A stretch of 52,865 bases of DNA from Stenotrophomonas maltophilia (GCF_004920835.1 NZ_QFHO01000030.1:1-52865); one strand, 5' to 3'; shown: positions 35,286 through 44,779, numbered from the stretch's first letter. Notes: generated from the sequence alone by a model not told the origin. A program made the numbers and translations.

Positions 35286-36635
35286 TTACTTGCCGACGCA
35301 GAAGCTGGAGAAGATCCTTCCCAGCAGATCATCGGCACTCATCTGCCCGGTGATTTCGCCCAGCGCGTCGTGCGCCAGACGCAGCTCCTCGGCCGCCAGC
35401 TCCAGGTGCTCGTGCGCCAGCTCGCCATCCGCGCGCTGCGCGTGTTCCTGCGCACGCTCGATCGCATCGACGTGGCGGGTGCGTGCGGAGAATTCGCCCT
35501 CCACCTGCTCCCCTGCCCCGGCACTGGCGATGCTGCGCAGGCGCGCATGCAGGTCTTCCAGCCCGGCGCCGGTCGCAGCCGAGACGAACACGCGATCAGG
35601 ATCGTCCAGTGCCGGCAACGCATCCAAGAGATCCGACTTGTTGTGGATGTAGACCTTGTGCGGCACCGCGGCCACGGCTTCGCCCAGCGCGGCTTCACCT
35701 GCAACGGGGTCGCGCGCGTCCAGCACGATCAGCGCCAGGTCGGTGCGCTCGATTTCCACGTGGGCGCGGCGCATGCCTTCGCGTTCGATGGCGTCGCCGC
35801 CATCGCGCAGGCCGGCGGTGTCGACCAGGGTCAGTTCCAGGCCATCCAGCCGGATGGTCTCGCGCAGCGTGTCGCGGGTGGTACCGGCGATGTCGGTGAC
35901 GATGGCACGCTCGCTGCCGGCCAAGGCGTTCAGCAGCGAACTCTTGCCCGCGTTCGGCGGGCCGATCAGCACCGCGTGCAGGCCATCGCGCAGGCGACGA
36001 CCGCGTTCTGCATCGCGGCGCAGCAAGGCCAGGTCGCTGCGCGCCTGCTCCAGCCCACGCCGTACCTGTGCCCCACCAAGCGTATCAAGTGGTTCGTCGG
36101 CGAAGTCGATGGCTGCTTCCACATGGATGCGCAGCAGTACCAACTGCTCGATCACCGCGTCGATGCGGCGCGAGAACACGCCGTCCAGCGAACGGCGTGC
36201 AGCGCGCGCGGCGCGGTTGTCACCGGCGGCAATCAGGTCGGCGATGGCCTCGGCCTGGGCCAGGTCGAGCTTGCCGTTGAGGAACGCCCGTTCGCTGAAC
36301 TCACCCGGCCGCGCCTGGCGTGCACCGAGCGCGATGCAGCGCGCGACCAGTTGCTGCAGCAGCACCGGGCTGCCATGGCCCTGCAGTTCCACCACTTCTT
36401 CGCCGGTGAAGCTGTTCGGTGCCGGGAACCACAGCACGATGCCATCATCAATGACCTCGCCGTCGGCATCGCGCAGGCGTGCGTAATGCGCGTGGCGCGG
36501 GCGCAGTGCAGGCGCGCCCAGCGCGTTGGCGATGGCCGCGGCGCGCGGACCGGACAGGCGCAGCAGGCCGACACCACCAGCGCCCGGTGCGCTGGCGATG
36601 GCCACGATGGTATCGGTGCGGATCGCTTCGTTCAT
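35286..36635 (-). CDS. mnmE: tRNA modification GTPase MnmE (TrmE)
   Basis: The 449-residue protein has an N-terminal tetrahydrofolate-binding domain ([42 protein letters not shown]). It then has a helical domain with an inserted G domain (G1 [10 protein letters not shown]3 DTAG, G4 NKSD) and ends in CVGK with the catalytic Cys. With MnmG it builds cmnm5U34 in tRNA. It is the gene called thdF/trmE in the Xanthomonas origin region. Its start lies three bases from the end of the upstream NodB-caspase gene, so the two are probably cotranscribed. Confidence 0.95.
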   Translation of the reverse strand: MNEAIRTDTIVAIASAPGAGGVGLLRLSGPRAAAIANALGAPALRPRHAHYARLRDADGEVIDDGIVLWFPAPNSFTGEEVVELQGHGSPVLLQQLVARCIALGARQARPGEFSERAFLNGKLDLAQAEAIADLIAAGDNRAARAARRSLDGVFSRRIDAVIEQLVLLRIHVEAAIDFADEPLDTLGGAQVRRGLEQARSDLALLRRDAERGRRLRDGLHAVLIGPPNAGKSSLLNALAGSERAIVTDIAGTTRDTLRETIRLDGLELTLVDTAGLRDGGDAIEREGMRRAHVEIERTDLALIVLDARDPVAGEAALGEAVAAVPHKVYIHNKSDLLDALPALDDPDRVFVSAATGAGLEDLHARLRSIASAGAGEQVEGEFSARTRHVDAIERAQEHAQRADGELAHEHLELAAEELRLAHDALGEITGQMSADDLLGRIFSSFCVGK

Positions 36636-36638
36636 GGC

Positions 36639-39311
36639 TCAGAGTTTCTCCAGCTGCGCGCGCGCCTGTGCTGCGCCGCTGCCCTGCGGCTGCAGCGCAA
36701 GGTAGGTGGTGTAAGCCTGCTTCGCCTTGGCCTTGTCGCCGGCGTTGAAGTAGGCATCGCCCAGGTTGAGATAGGCCACCGCACGCGAGGGGTCGATCTT
36801 CAGCGTGTTCTCCAGCCAGCGCGCGGCTTCGGCGTAGCGCTGCTGACGGTAGTAGACAAAGCCCAGGTTGTTGGCAGCCTGGGCGAAGTCCGGGCGCAGC
36901 TTCAGCGCTTCGGTGAACTGCGCCACTGCTTCGTCGTACTGCTTCTCGCGGTACAGCTGCAGGCCACGGTCATTGGCCTGCTGCGCGCGCTGGCGGTCGG
37001 AGGCAGGTCCGGCAGTGGGCACCACCAGCTTGGCCTTGCCGCCCTGCAGGTCGGCCACGGTCACCGGTGCCTGGCTGCCCTTGGCTTCGCTGGCGGCATC
37101 CACCTTGCTGTTCAGCGCGATCGCATCGGCAGTCAGCTGGCGCGTGTCGGCATTGAGGAATTCCTGGCTGTCCGGCACCTGGAACACGAACTCGCCGCCC
37201 TGCGAACCGGGCAGGCTGCCGAAGGCCGGTGTCTGGTGTGAAACCGCGGACACCGCCGGCGCCACGTAGGCGGCCAGTTCGGTGCCGGTGATCAGGCCAT
37301 CGCCATTGAGGTCCCCCTTGCCGGCCAGCGCCTGCAGCAGCACCCAGGTGAACACCGAATGGCCGTTCGGGCCGGCATCGGCCACCTGCTGGTCCGCACC
37401 ACCGGCGGTCAGCATCTGCCGCGCGCTGCGACGCGCATTCTCGCGCAGGAACGACGACGACGATGGGCCGCCGCGGGTCAGGCCGAGGCCGCTGTAGCAG
37501 GCATCCATCACGAACATCACGTGCTTGGCCTGCATGCTTTCGGCGATGTTCTGGATGTCGGTCATCGCGATGGCGTCGGTGGCGAATTCCTTCGGGTCCG
37601 AGTCCACCGGGATGATGTAGCCGAGGTCGCGCCCGGAGGCGAGCTGGCGGGTAGCGCCATGGCCGGCGAAGAACACGAACACGCGGTCGTTCTTTCCGGT
37701 GCGGTCGTCGGCGAGGCGGTCGTGGAAGGCGGCCAGGATGTTGTTGCGGGTGGCCTGCTCGTTCTTCAGCACGATCACCTGCGAGGACGGGAAGCCGAAC
37801 TGCCCGGTCAGGGTATCGGCCACCGCCTGTGCGTCATGGCTGGCGTATTCCAGCTTCGGCCACTTGGCGTAGGTGTCGATGCCGACCACGATCGCCCACG
37901 ACTTCTCGTAGCCGGTGGTGACGGTGGCGGCACTGGCCTCGCCCTTGCGCGCGCGGGCGACAGTGAACTCACGGCCATTCCAACCGGCGAACTGGTAGCC
38001 GTCGGCAATCAGCCGGTCGAGAATCTGCGGCAACGCCTTCACCGCACGATCGTGGATGTCGTGGAACAGGATGATGCCGCGCTGTTCCTTGTTCACCTGG
38101 TCGAGCACGCGTTGCACGATCGACTCCGGCACCGGGTCGGCCCAGTCCATCGAGTCGATGTTCCACATGATCGACTTCAGCCCGGCCTCGTTGAGCAGCT
38201 GCAGGCCTTCGGCATTGCGCGCGCCGTACGGGAAGCGGAACAGCGGTGCGCGCTTGCTGTCGACATCCTTCAGCAGCGTATCGGTGTCGAGCACCTGCTG
38301 GCGCAGTGCGTCGCCGGTGGTACGCGACAGCTGGGCGTGGGTCAGGCTGTGGTTGCCCACGGCGTACCCATCTTCCATCAGGCTGCGGCTGATCTTCGCC
38401 ATCGGCCCTAGGCTGACTTTGCCATCACTCTCGACCTTGCCGAGGTTGCGGCCGACTTCGAAGAACACACCCGGCACGTCGTAGCGCTTCAGGATCGCCA
38501 CCACTTCATCGGTGTAGGCCTTGTGCGGGCCATCGTCGAAGGTCAGCACCACTGTCTTGGCTGGCAGGTCGCGGCCGAAGATCTCGCGGTCGCTGTCCTT
38601 CATTGACATCGGGTACGGCTCGATCACCCCGTAGTCGCGCAGGATCGCTTCGCGGCTGTAGTCCTTATGCAGGTGGGCGATGTAGTCATCCCACTTCTCG
38701 CGCTTCAGCTCGATGGCGCGGGTGCGCTCGAAGCGGCTGAAGATGCGGGTCAGTTCCTGGTTGTAGTTGCGTTCGATTTCGTCGAGCGCCTCCAGATCCT
38801 CGCCGATGCGCTGGTGCAGCTTCACCGCCGGCAGCGACGAATCGGTACCGACCCGCTCGTGCAGATCACGCAGTACTTCGCGGAAGGCCAGGCGATCGGC
38901 ATCGAACAGTTCCGGTGCGGATTCGATGTAATCCAGCACCGTGCCGAGGGTGGCGAAGCGCTGCGGGCTGGAACCGCGCAGCAGGCTGTCGAACTGCGCG
39001 GCGATGGCCGCGCGTTGCTCCAGCCCATCGTGGAACAGTTGCTGGCCAATCTGGGTGGAGGTGCTGCGGTCGGCGGCCGACTGCCTTTCTTCGTCGGCCA
39101 GCAGCACGATGATCCGGCGGTAGCCATCCAGCTGCTTCTGCAACACAGCCAGCAACGGCGCAGCGGCGGGATCGGCGGCGGCCGCGGCCTGCGCGCTGGG
39201 CTGGGTGACCGTGGTCGCCGGCGCCTTCGCATCCTTGTCGCCACAGCCGGCAACGACCAGGGTCAACAACAGCGAGGGCAGGAACAGGCGGAACGACGAC
39301 GCACGCGGCAT
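36639..39311 (-). CDS. NodB deacetylase - caspase-like - TPR fusion lipoprotein
   Basis: The 890-residue protein begins with a lipoprotein signal (lipobox VAGC, Cys23). A helical region (about 50-230) is followed by a NodB polysaccharide deacetylase domain: TFDDGP (257-262), HSLTH (321-325), RFPYG (359-363) and LFHD (415-418). Next comes a C14 caspase-like domain (about 470-710) with His551 in FFAGHGA and Cys605 in MDACYSG. An EF-hand-like loop occupies 667-678 (Asp667, Asn669, Asp671, Thr675, Glu678). Three TPR units follow (about 775-890). All expected catalytic residues are present. Gly at +2 after the lipid Cys predicts outer-membrane sorting. A similar orf900 was described beside oriC in Xanthomonas campestris, as I recall. 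The ATG was chosen because it starts the signal peptide; 118 in-frame residues upstream overlap the yidC end antisense-like and lack homology. Substrate and role are unknown. Confidence 0.88.
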   Translation of the reverse strand: MPRASSFRLFLPSLLLTLVVAGCGDKDAKAPATTVTQPSAQAAAAADPAAAPLLAVLQKQLDGYRRIIVLLADEERQSAADRSTSTQIGQQLFHDGLEQRAAIAAQFDSLLRGSSPQRFATLGTVLDYIESAPELFDADRLAFREVLRDLHERVGTDSSLPAVKLHQRIGEDLEALDEIERNYNQELTRIFSRFERTRAIELKREKWDDYIAHLHKDYSREAILRDYGVIEPYPMSMKDSDREIFGRDLPAKTVVLTFDDGPHKAYTDEVVAILKRYDVPGVFFEVGRNLGKVESDGKVSLGPMAKISRSLMEDGYAVGNHSLTHAQLSRTTGDALRQQVLDTDTLLKDVDSKRAPLFRFPYGARNAEGLQLLNEAGLKSIMWNIDSMDWADPVPESIVQRVLDQVNKEQRGIILFHDIHDRAVKALPQILDRLIADGYQFAGWNGREFTVARARKGEASAATVTTGYEKSWAIVVGIDTYAKWPKLEYASHDAQAVADTLTGQFGFPSSQVIVLKNEQATRNNILAAFHDRLADDRTGKNDRVFVFFAGHGATRQLASGRDLGYIIPVDSDPKEFATDAIAMTDIQNIAESMQAKHVMFVMDACYSGLGLTRGGPSSSSFLRENARRSARQMLTAGGADQQVADAGPNGHSVFTWVLLQALAGKGDLNGDGLITGTELAAYVAPAVSAVSHQTPAFGSLPGSQGGEFVFQVPDSQEFLNADTRQLTADAIALNSKVDAASEAKGSQAPVTVADLQGGKAKLVVPTAGPASDRQRAQQANDRGLQLYREKQYDEAVAQFTEALKLRPDFAQAANNLGFVYYRQQRYAEAARWLENTLKIDPSRAVAYLNLGDAYFNAGDKAKAKQAYTTYLALQPQGSGAAQARAQLEKL

Positions 39312-39369
39312 GGCGGACTCGATGGATGCAGGAACGGTGTGTGTGCCGGCGATTCTAACGCCGGATGCG

Positions 39370-39395
39370 AAAAGCCCGCCTTGCGGCGGGCTTTT
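39370..39395 (-). terminator. rho-independent terminator between yidC and the fusion lipoprotein gene
   Basis: AAAAGCCCGCC and GGCGGGCTTTT make a hairpin with T-runs on both strands. It lies about 35 bases after the yidC stop and should end the rpmH-rnpA-yidC transcript, separating it from the NodB-caspase gene and mnmE. Confidence 0.82.
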
Positions 39396-39404
39396 GCTGA
39401 GGTC

Positions 39405-39427
39405 AGCCGGCCAGCGGCCGGCTCTAC
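39405..39427 (-). repeat. SMAG-type hairpin ending in CTAC
   Basis: The arms AGCCGGCC and GGCCGGCT are followed by CTAC. It lies directly between the yidC stop and the terminator, and reads GTAG on the transcribed minus strand. Confidence 0.82.
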
Positions 39428-39430
39428 CGA

Positions 39431-41146
39431 TTACTTCTTTTTGACCGGGGCCGGTGCGGTGGTGGCCGGAACCGGCTCGCCACCGTGGCGCTTGGTCATC
39501 CACCACTGCTGCAGCAGGCCCAGGCCGCCGTTGACCACCCAGTACAGGACCAGGCCGGACGGCATGAAGGCCATCATGACGCCGAACACCAGCGGCATGA
39601 ACTGCATCATCTTCTGCTGCATCGGGTCCATGCCCGGTGCCGGGGTCAACTTCTGGGTGAACCACATCACCGCCACGTTGATCACCGGCAGGATGAAGTA
39701 CGGGTCGCGTGCGGTCAGGTCCTGGATCCAGCCGAACCAGGGTGCCTGGCGCAGTTCGACCGATTCCACCAGCACCCAGTACAGCGCGAAGAAGATCGGC
39801 ATCTGGATGAGGATCGGCAGGCAGCCGCCCATCGGATTGATCTTTTCCTTCTTGTACAGCTCCATCATCGCGGTCTGGAACTTCTGGCGGTCATCGCCAT
39901 AGCGTTCCTTCAGCTGCGCGATGCGCGGCTGGAAGCGACGCATCTTGGCGCCACTCTTGTACTGGGTCGCCGACAGCGGGTACAGCACCAGCTTCAGCAG
40001 TACCACCAGGCCGACGATCGCCCAGCCCCAGTTGCCAACCAGCTTGTGCACCTGGTTCAGCACCCAGAACAGGCCCTGGCCGATCACCGCCATCATCGAG
40101 AAGCGGCTGTAGTCGACCACGCGGTCCAGGCCCGGCACGTCTTCCTTGGCGATCAGGTTGACCAGCTTCGGGCCGACCCACAGGCGGGCTTCGGTGCTGG
40201 TGGACTGGCCCGGGGCCACGGTGAAGGCCGGGCCACGCGCTTCGATCAGGTCACGACCGGCCACCTGCGACAGCACGTAGTGTGCGGTCTGGTCCTTCTG
40301 CGGGATCCAGGCGGTGAAGAAGTGGTGCTGCAGCATCGCCAGCCAGCCGCCGGTGATGTTCTGGTTCAGCGTGCCGTCTTCCAGGTAGTCCTTGAACGCA
40401 CGACGCTGGTACTTCTTGTCGTTGTCGTACCAGGTGGCGCCGTTGAAGCTGAAGGAGTCCGGGTTGGTCATGCTCCGCGACAGGATGGTCGGGCTGCGGT
40501 CCAGTGTGCGGTAGACGTAGCCGTTCCACGGCGCGGCGCCGGTGTTGCTGACCTCGTCCTTGAAGCGAACGGCGTATTCGTTGCGGGAGACGGTCAGGGT
40601 GCGCTTGATGGTCACGCCGTTGTCGGCGGTCCACACGAACGGGATCTGCAGTTCGTTCTGGCCCTTGGCCAACACGAAGTCCTTGGTGTCGCCGACCAGC
40701 TTGAAGCCGTCAGCGCCGGGGACGGGGGTGTTCTTGTCTTCACTGGCCCAGCCGCTGATCGCGCTGTACGGATGCGCGGGATCTTCGGTCAGCAGGCGCA
40801 CCGGCGGGCTGCCTTCGTCCTTGCTCTGCGGGAACTGCAGCAGTTCGGCGTCGAGCACGCGGCCGCCATCGAGCTTCAGGCGCAGCACGTCGGTGGTGAC
40901 GGTCACGGTCTGTGCGGACGGGGTGGCGCTGGCCTGGGCCTGTACTGCGGCCTGCCCCGGGGCACCGGGAACCTGCGCGCTGGGGATGCTACCCGGGGTC
41001 GCGCCCGGAACATTCTGTGCAGCGGCCGGAGCCGACGTGGTCGCCGGTGCCGGAGTCGGGGCAGCCTTTTCGCGGCTCCACTCCATCCACAGCAGCACGG
41101 CCACCATCAGCCAGGCAAAAATAAGGAATACGCGGGTCTGGTTCAT
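39431..41146 (-). CDS. yidC: Membrane protein insertase YidC
   Basis: The 571-residue protein has an N-terminal membrane anchor ([18 protein letters not shown]), a large periplasmic beta-supersandwich domain (about 55-345) and the insertase core of five helices. The core contains [21 protein letters not shown] and the Arg/Lys-rich cytoplasmic C1 region. It inserts membrane proteins alone or with SecYEG. The C-terminal tail is basic (VKKK). Its start codon overlaps the rnpA stop by one base. Confidence 0.95.
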   Translation of the reverse strand: MNQTRVFLIFAWLMVAVLLWMEWSREKAAPTPAPATTSAPAAAQNVPGATPGSIPSAQVPGAPGQAAVQAQASATPSAQTVTVTTDVLRLKLDGGRVLDAELLQFPQSKDEGSPPVRLLTEDPAHPYSAISGWASEDKNTPVPGADGFKLVGDTKDFVLAKGQNELQIPFVWTADNGVTIKRTLTVSRNEYAVRFKDEVSNTGAAPWNGYVYRTLDRSPTILSRSMTNPDSFSFNGATWYDNDKKYQRRAFKDYLEDGTLNQNITGGWLAMLQHHFFTAWIPQKDQTAHYVLSQVAGRDLIEARGPAFTVAPGQSTSTEARLWVGPKLVNLIAKEDVPGLDRVVDYSRFSMMAVIGQGLFWVLNQVHKLVGNWGWAIVGLVVLLKLVLYPLSATQYKSGAKMRRFQPRIAQLKERYGDDRQKFQTAMMELYKKEKINPMGGCLPILIQMPIFFALYWVLVESVELRQAPWFGWIQDLTARDPYFILPVINVAVMWFTQKLTPAPGMDPMQQKMMQFMPLVFGVMMAFMPSGLVLYWVVNGGLGLLQQWWMTKRHGGEPVPATTAPAPVKKK

Positions 41147-41640
41147 CAGCGGGCAGGCTCAGCGGTGCCGGAACGCGGTGCCGGCTCGGTCAAAGAGGGA
41201 GTTGCGATGCCATCAGGCGGCGGCATTGTGCCGTCCACGCCCGGCGTGGGCAATGCACGCAGGCGCCGCAACAGGCGCAGGAAGGCCTGGCGGATATCGT
41301 CGTTGCTGGCGTTACGCGCAGCACTACGAGCCACGACGACGAAGTCGCCTGGCTGCATATCGGTTCGTGTCTGACGCAAGGCGTCGCGCAGGACGCGCTT
41401 GATCCGGTTACGCCCAACGGCGTGCGGATCGACCTTGCGGGAAACCGCCAGACCCAGCCTGGCCGGCCGGTCAGCCGGCAGCCAGTGCAGGGTCATCAGC
41501 GGATCGGACACACGGCGGGCGCCGTTGAAGACCGTTGAATATTCGGCACGCGTGCGAACCCGCGCAGAGCGAGGGAATCGCTTGCGCGGGTCTGCAGTAT
41601 TCACTGTCGAATGGATTGCGTCTGCCGCTGGATGCGGCAT
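41146..41640 (-). CDS. rnpA: Ribonuclease P protein component
   Basis: The 164-residue protein supplies the protein subunit of RNase P, which cuts tRNA 5' leaders. The family core is [24 protein letters not shown] and [15 protein letters not shown] (the RNR motif). It is longer than E. coli RnpA (119 residues). The extra length is a 20-residue N-terminal segment and a Pro/Thr/Ala-rich C-terminal tail of about 35 residues. The ATG start is supported by its five-base distance from the rpmH stop. No yidD gene lies between it and yidC. Confidence 0.92.
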
Positions 41641-41645
41641 GGCAA

Positions 41646-41786
41646 TCAGGCGCTCAGGACTTTGCGGCCCTTGGCGCGGCGACGCGACAGGATCTTGCGG
41701 CCGTCAGCGGTCTTCATACGGGCACGGAAGCCGTGGTCGCGCTTACGCTTGAGGTTGCTGGGCTGGAAGGTGCGCTTGGTGGCCAT
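41646..41786 (-). CDS. rpmH: 50S ribosomal protein L34
   Basis: The 46-residue basic protein reads [20 protein letters not shown], continues with [13 protein letters not shown] and ends [12 protein letters not shown], which is a full-length bacterial L34. It leads the leftward rpmH-rnpA-yidC operon. A good promoter lies about 40-70 bases upstream. It was read directly from the complement strand because it is short. Confidence 0.97.
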   Translation of the reverse strand: MATKRTFQPSNLKRKRDHGFRARMKTADGRKILSRRRAKGRKVLSA

Positions 41787-41824
41787 GTGGGCCTCTCGTA
41801 TGAATGGGACGGAAAGAACCGGAA

Positions 41825-41854
41825 ATTTTAGAGAGGTACCCCACCCCGCGTCAA
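41825..41854 (-). promoter_or_regulatory. probable sigma70 promoter of rpmH
   Basis: On the minus strand TTGACG is separated by 18 bases from TAAAAT. Both boxes match the sigma70 consensus in five of six positions. The -10 box ends about 40 bases before the L34 start codon. Confidence 0.7.
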
Positions 41855-41894
41855 CCCCTTGGAGCTACGCGAATTCACCGGCCTGTGCAATAGC

Positions 41895-41915
41895 TGTGGA
41901 TGTTTTTGTGAATAA
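41895..41915 (+). promoter_or_regulatory. DnaA boxes in the rpmH-dnaA intergenic region
   Basis: TGTGAATAA (41907-41915) is the reverse complement of TTATTCACA and fits TTATNCACA. TGTGGATGT (41895-41903) matches seven of nine bases of TGTGGATAA. Both lie about 130 bases upstream of dnaA, where DnaA often represses its own gene. Confidence 0.5.
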
Positions 41916-42041
41916 GTAGGGGACAAGCATTCCGAAGCCCTGCGCTCGGTGGTAGTCTGAGCCATCCATTTCCCCCCCTTTCCGGCCTGTGTTTGGGCGC
42001 CTTGTCGCGTCCATGCCCCGGCCACCGGACGATTATTGCTG

Positions 42042-43373
42042 ATGGATGCCTGGTCCCGTAGTCTCGAGCGCCTCGAAGCGGAGTTCCCGCCGGAAGACGT
42101 TCACACCTGGTTGAAGCCACTGCAGGCCGATCTGCGCGTGGACAGCCTGGTGCTGTATGCACCGAATGCCTTCATCGTCGACCAGGTACGCGAACTGTAC
42201 CTGGCCCGGATCCGCGAACTGCTGGCCCACTTCGCCGGTTTCAGCGACGTTTTTCTTGAAATCGGCTCGCGCCCGCGGCCGGTGGAGGCGCAGAACGCGC
42301 CGGTTTCCACGCCGTCGGGACATGCTTCCAGCGAACCGCAGGTTCCGTTCGCCGGCAACCTGGACAATCACTACACCTTCGCCAACTTCGTCGAAGGCCG
42401 CAGCAACCAGCTGGGCCTGGCCGCTGCCTTCCAGGCGGCGCAGAAGCCGGGCGACCGTGCGCACAATCCGCTGCTGCTGTACGGAGGCACCGGCCTGGGC
42501 AAGACCCACCTGATGTTCGCCGCCGGCAACGCCATGCGCCAGGCCAACCCGGGGGCGAAGGTGCTGTACCTGCGCTCGGAACAGTTCTTCAGCGCGATGA
42601 TCCGGGCCCTGCAGGAAAAGACCATGGATCAGTTCAAGCGGCAGTTCCAGCAGGTGGACGCGCTGCTGATCGATGACATCCAGTTCTTCGCCGGCAAGGA
42701 CCGCACCCAGGAAGAGTTCTTCCACACCTTCAACGCGTTGTTCGATGGCAAGCAGCAGATCATCCTCACCTGCGACCGCTATCCGCGCGAAGTCGAAGGC
42801 CTGGAAGCGCGCCTGAAGTCGCGGCTTGCCTGGGGCCTGTCGGTCGCGATCGAACCGCCGGACTTCGAGACCCGCGCCGCGATCGTGCTGGCCAAGGCGC
42901 GCGAACGCGGTGCCGAGATTCCCGATGATGTTGCGTTCCTGATCGCCAAGAAGATGCGCTCCAACGTGCGCGACCTCGAGGGCGCGCTGAATACCCTGAC
43001 TGCCCGTGCCAATTTCACCGGCCGTGCGATCACCACCGAATTCGCCCAGGAAACCCTGCGCGATCTGCTGCGCGCCCAGCAGCAGGCGATCAGCATTCCC
43101 AACATCCAGAAAACGGTTGCCGACTACTACGGCCTGCAGATCAAGGATCTGCTGTCCAAGCGCCGGACCCGTTCGCTGGCTCGTCCGCGCCAGGTCGCCA
43201 TGGCCCTGACCAAGGAGCTGACCGAGCACAGCTTGCCCGAGATCGGCGACGCCTTCGCCGGTCGCGACCACACCACGGTGCTGCATGCCTGCCGGCAGAT
43301 CCGCACCCTGATGGAGGCCGACGGCAAGCTCCGCGAGGACTGGGACAAGCTGATCCGGAAGCTGAGCGAATGA
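42042..43373 (+). CDS. dnaA: Chromosomal replication initiator protein DnaA
   Basis: The 443-residue protein has domain I (about 1-80, [24 protein letters not shown]), a short linker, and AAA+ domain III with Walker [11 protein letters not shown] and Walker [12 protein letters not shown]. The DNA-binding domain IV carries the signature [14 protein letters not shown]. It opens oriC and loads DnaB. The ATG giving MDAWSRSLE was preferred; a TTG two codons upstream is an alternative. It faces away from rpmH, the usual origin layout. Confidence 0.96.
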   Translation: MDAWSRSLERLEAEFPPEDVHTWLKPLQADLRVDSLVLYAPNAFIVDQVRELYLARIRELLAHFAGFSDVFLEIGSRPRPVEAQNAPVSTPSGHASSEPQVPFAGNLDNHYTFANFVEGRSNQLGLAAAFQAAQKPGDRAHNPLLLYGGTGLGKTHLMFAAGNAMRQANPGAKVLYLRSEQFFSAMIRALQEKTMDQFKRQFQQVDALLIDDIQFFAGKDRTQEEFFHTFNALFDGKQQIILTCDRYPREVEGLEARLKSRLAWGLSVAIEPPDFETRAAIVLAKARERGAEIPDDVAFLIAKKMRSNVRDLEGALNTLTARANFTGRAITTEFAQETLRDLLRAQQQAISIPNIQKTVADYYGLQIKDLLSKRRTRSLARPRQVAMALTKELTEHSLPEIGDAFAGRDHTTVLHACRQIRTLMEADGKLREDWDKLIRKLSE

Positions 43374-43649
43374 TGCACGTCCGCCGATAAGGCGTCATCG
43401 CATAAAACGGTGCAAAATCCGGTAGCAAGCGCGGGACAGGGTGTGGATAAAAAAGCCGTTCGATTTCGCGGTAAATTTATCCACAGCTTTCCCCACCCCT
43501 TGGGGGCTGGTAGTGCAGAGGGTTTCGAGGCCTGAAATTTCTTTTATTACAAAGACTTAGCTGCGTTTTCCAGCGATTCTGGCTCTACCATCACCACCAA
43601 GCTTTTGATTTATTCCACATCTTTTTAAAGCATAGGGGCACGGAACCAC
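43374..43649. other. predicted chromosomal replication origin (oriC), dnaA-dnaN gap
   Basis: This 276-base gap contains two perfect DnaA boxes in opposite orientation, TGTGGATAA (43442-43450) and TTATCCACA (43477-43485), and a weaker TATTCCACA (43611-43619). AT-rich tracts lie between about 43536-43560 and 43601-43634 and could be the unwinding element. In Xanthomonas campestris the dnaA-dnaN gap of about 273 bases was reported as the minimal oriC with only three DnaA boxes, which this closely resembles. Genes on both sides point away from it. Confidence 0.8.
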
Positions 43650-44750
43650 ATGCGTTTCACACTGCAGCGCGAAGCCTTTCTCAAGCCGTTGGCACAGGTC
43701 GTCAACGTGGTCGAACGCCGCCAGACCCTTCCGGTTCTGGCCAATTTCCTGGTCCAGGTGCAGAACGGCCAGCTGTCGCTGACCGGTACCGATCTGGAAG
43801 TCGAAATGGTGTCGCGGATCGCGGTTGAAGATGCGCAGGACGGCGAAACCACGATCCCCGCCCGCAAGCTGTTTGAGATCATCCGCGCCCTGCCCGATGG
43901 CAGCCGGATCACCGTCTCGCAGACCGGTGACAAGATCACCGTGCAGGCAGGCCGCAGCCGCTTCACGCTCGCTACCCTGCCCTCCAACGACTTCCCGTCG
44001 GTGGATGAAGTGGAAGCGACCGAGCGCGTTGCGATCGGCGAAGCGACCCTGAAGGAGCTGATCGAACGCACTGCGTTCGCGATGGCCCAGCAGGACGTGC
44101 GCTACTACCTCAATGGCCTGCTGTTCGACCTGCGTGGCGATGCGCTGCGTACGGTTGCCACTGACGGTCATCGCCTGGCCCTGTGCGAAACCGATCTGGC
44201 CAAGCCCAGCGGTTCCAAGCGCCAGATCATCGTGCCGCGCAAGGGCGTGACCGAATTGCAACGCCTGCTGGAAAGCGGCGACCGTGAGATCGAGCTGGAA
44301 GTCGGTCGCAGCCACGTGCGCGTCAAGCGCGACGATGTCACCTTTACCTCAAAGTTGATCGATGGCCGCTTCCCTGACTACGAAGCAGTGATCCCGATCG
44401 GCGCCGATCGCGAGGTCAAGGTGAACCGTGAGTCGCTGCGTGCGTCGTTGCAGCGTGCGGCGATCCTGTCCAACGAAAAGTACCGCGGTATTCGCGTGGA
44501 AGTCTCGCCGGGCAACCTCAAGATCAGCGCGCACAACCCGGAGCAGGAAGAGGCCCAGGAAGAGATCGAAGCGGACACCACCGTCAGCGACCTGGCCATC
44601 GGCTTCAACGTGAACTACTTGCTGGATGCCCTGTCCGCCCTGCGCGACGAGGAAGTCATCATCCAGCTGCGCGATTCCAACTCCTCGGCGCTGGTGCGTG
44701 AATCCAGCAGCGAGAAGTCGCGCCACGTGGTGATGCCGCTGCGTCTCTGA
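43650..44750 (+). CDS. dnaN: DNA polymerase III sliding clamp (beta subunit)
   Basis: The 366-residue protein comprises three similar clamp domains, starting MRFTLQREAFLKPLAQVVNVVERRQTLPVLANF in family register and ending in VMPLRL. NPEQEEAQEEIE in the third domain is typical. It forms the ring that holds the replicase on DNA. A strong terminator follows the gene, so recF, a thousand bases away, has its own promoter or depends on readthrough. Confidence 0.96.
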   Translation: MRFTLQREAFLKPLAQVVNVVERRQTLPVLANFLVQVQNGQLSLTGTDLEVEMVSRIAVEDAQDGETTIPARKLFEIIRALPDGSRITVSQTGDKITVQAGRSRFTLATLPSNDFPSVDEVEATERVAIGEATLKELIERTAFAMAQQDVRYYLNGLLFDLRGDALRTVATDGHRLALCETDLAKPSGSKRQIIVPRKGVTELQRLLESGDREIELEVGRSHVRVKRDDVTFTSKLIDGRFPDYEAVIPIGADREVKVNRESLRASLQRAAILSNEKYRGIRVEVSPGNLKISAHNPEQEEAQEEIEADTTVSDLAIGFNVNYLLDALSALRDEEVIIQLRDSNSSALVRESSSEKSRHVVMPLRL

Positions 44751-44759
44751 CATCAGCGC

Positions 44760-44775
44760 TGTTTCACGTGGAACC
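44760..44775. promoter_or_regulatory. parS-like ParB binding site 1
   Basis: TGTTTCACGTGGAACC matches 15 of 16 bases of the pseudomonad parS palindrome TGTTCCACGTGGAACC. It lies ten bases after the dnaN stop codon and just before its terminator. Confidence 0.75.
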
Positions 44776-44779
44776 GAAC

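Noticed and set aside
39312..39665. N-terminal extension of the NodB-caspase protein by 118 residues
   Set aside because: The extension is antisense to yidC, spans a terminator hairpin and would bury the lipoprotein signal.
44719..44731. CGCCACGTGGTG near the end of dnaN as a sixth parS
   Set aside because: Only the CACGTG core and two flanking bases fit; it falls well below the other sites.
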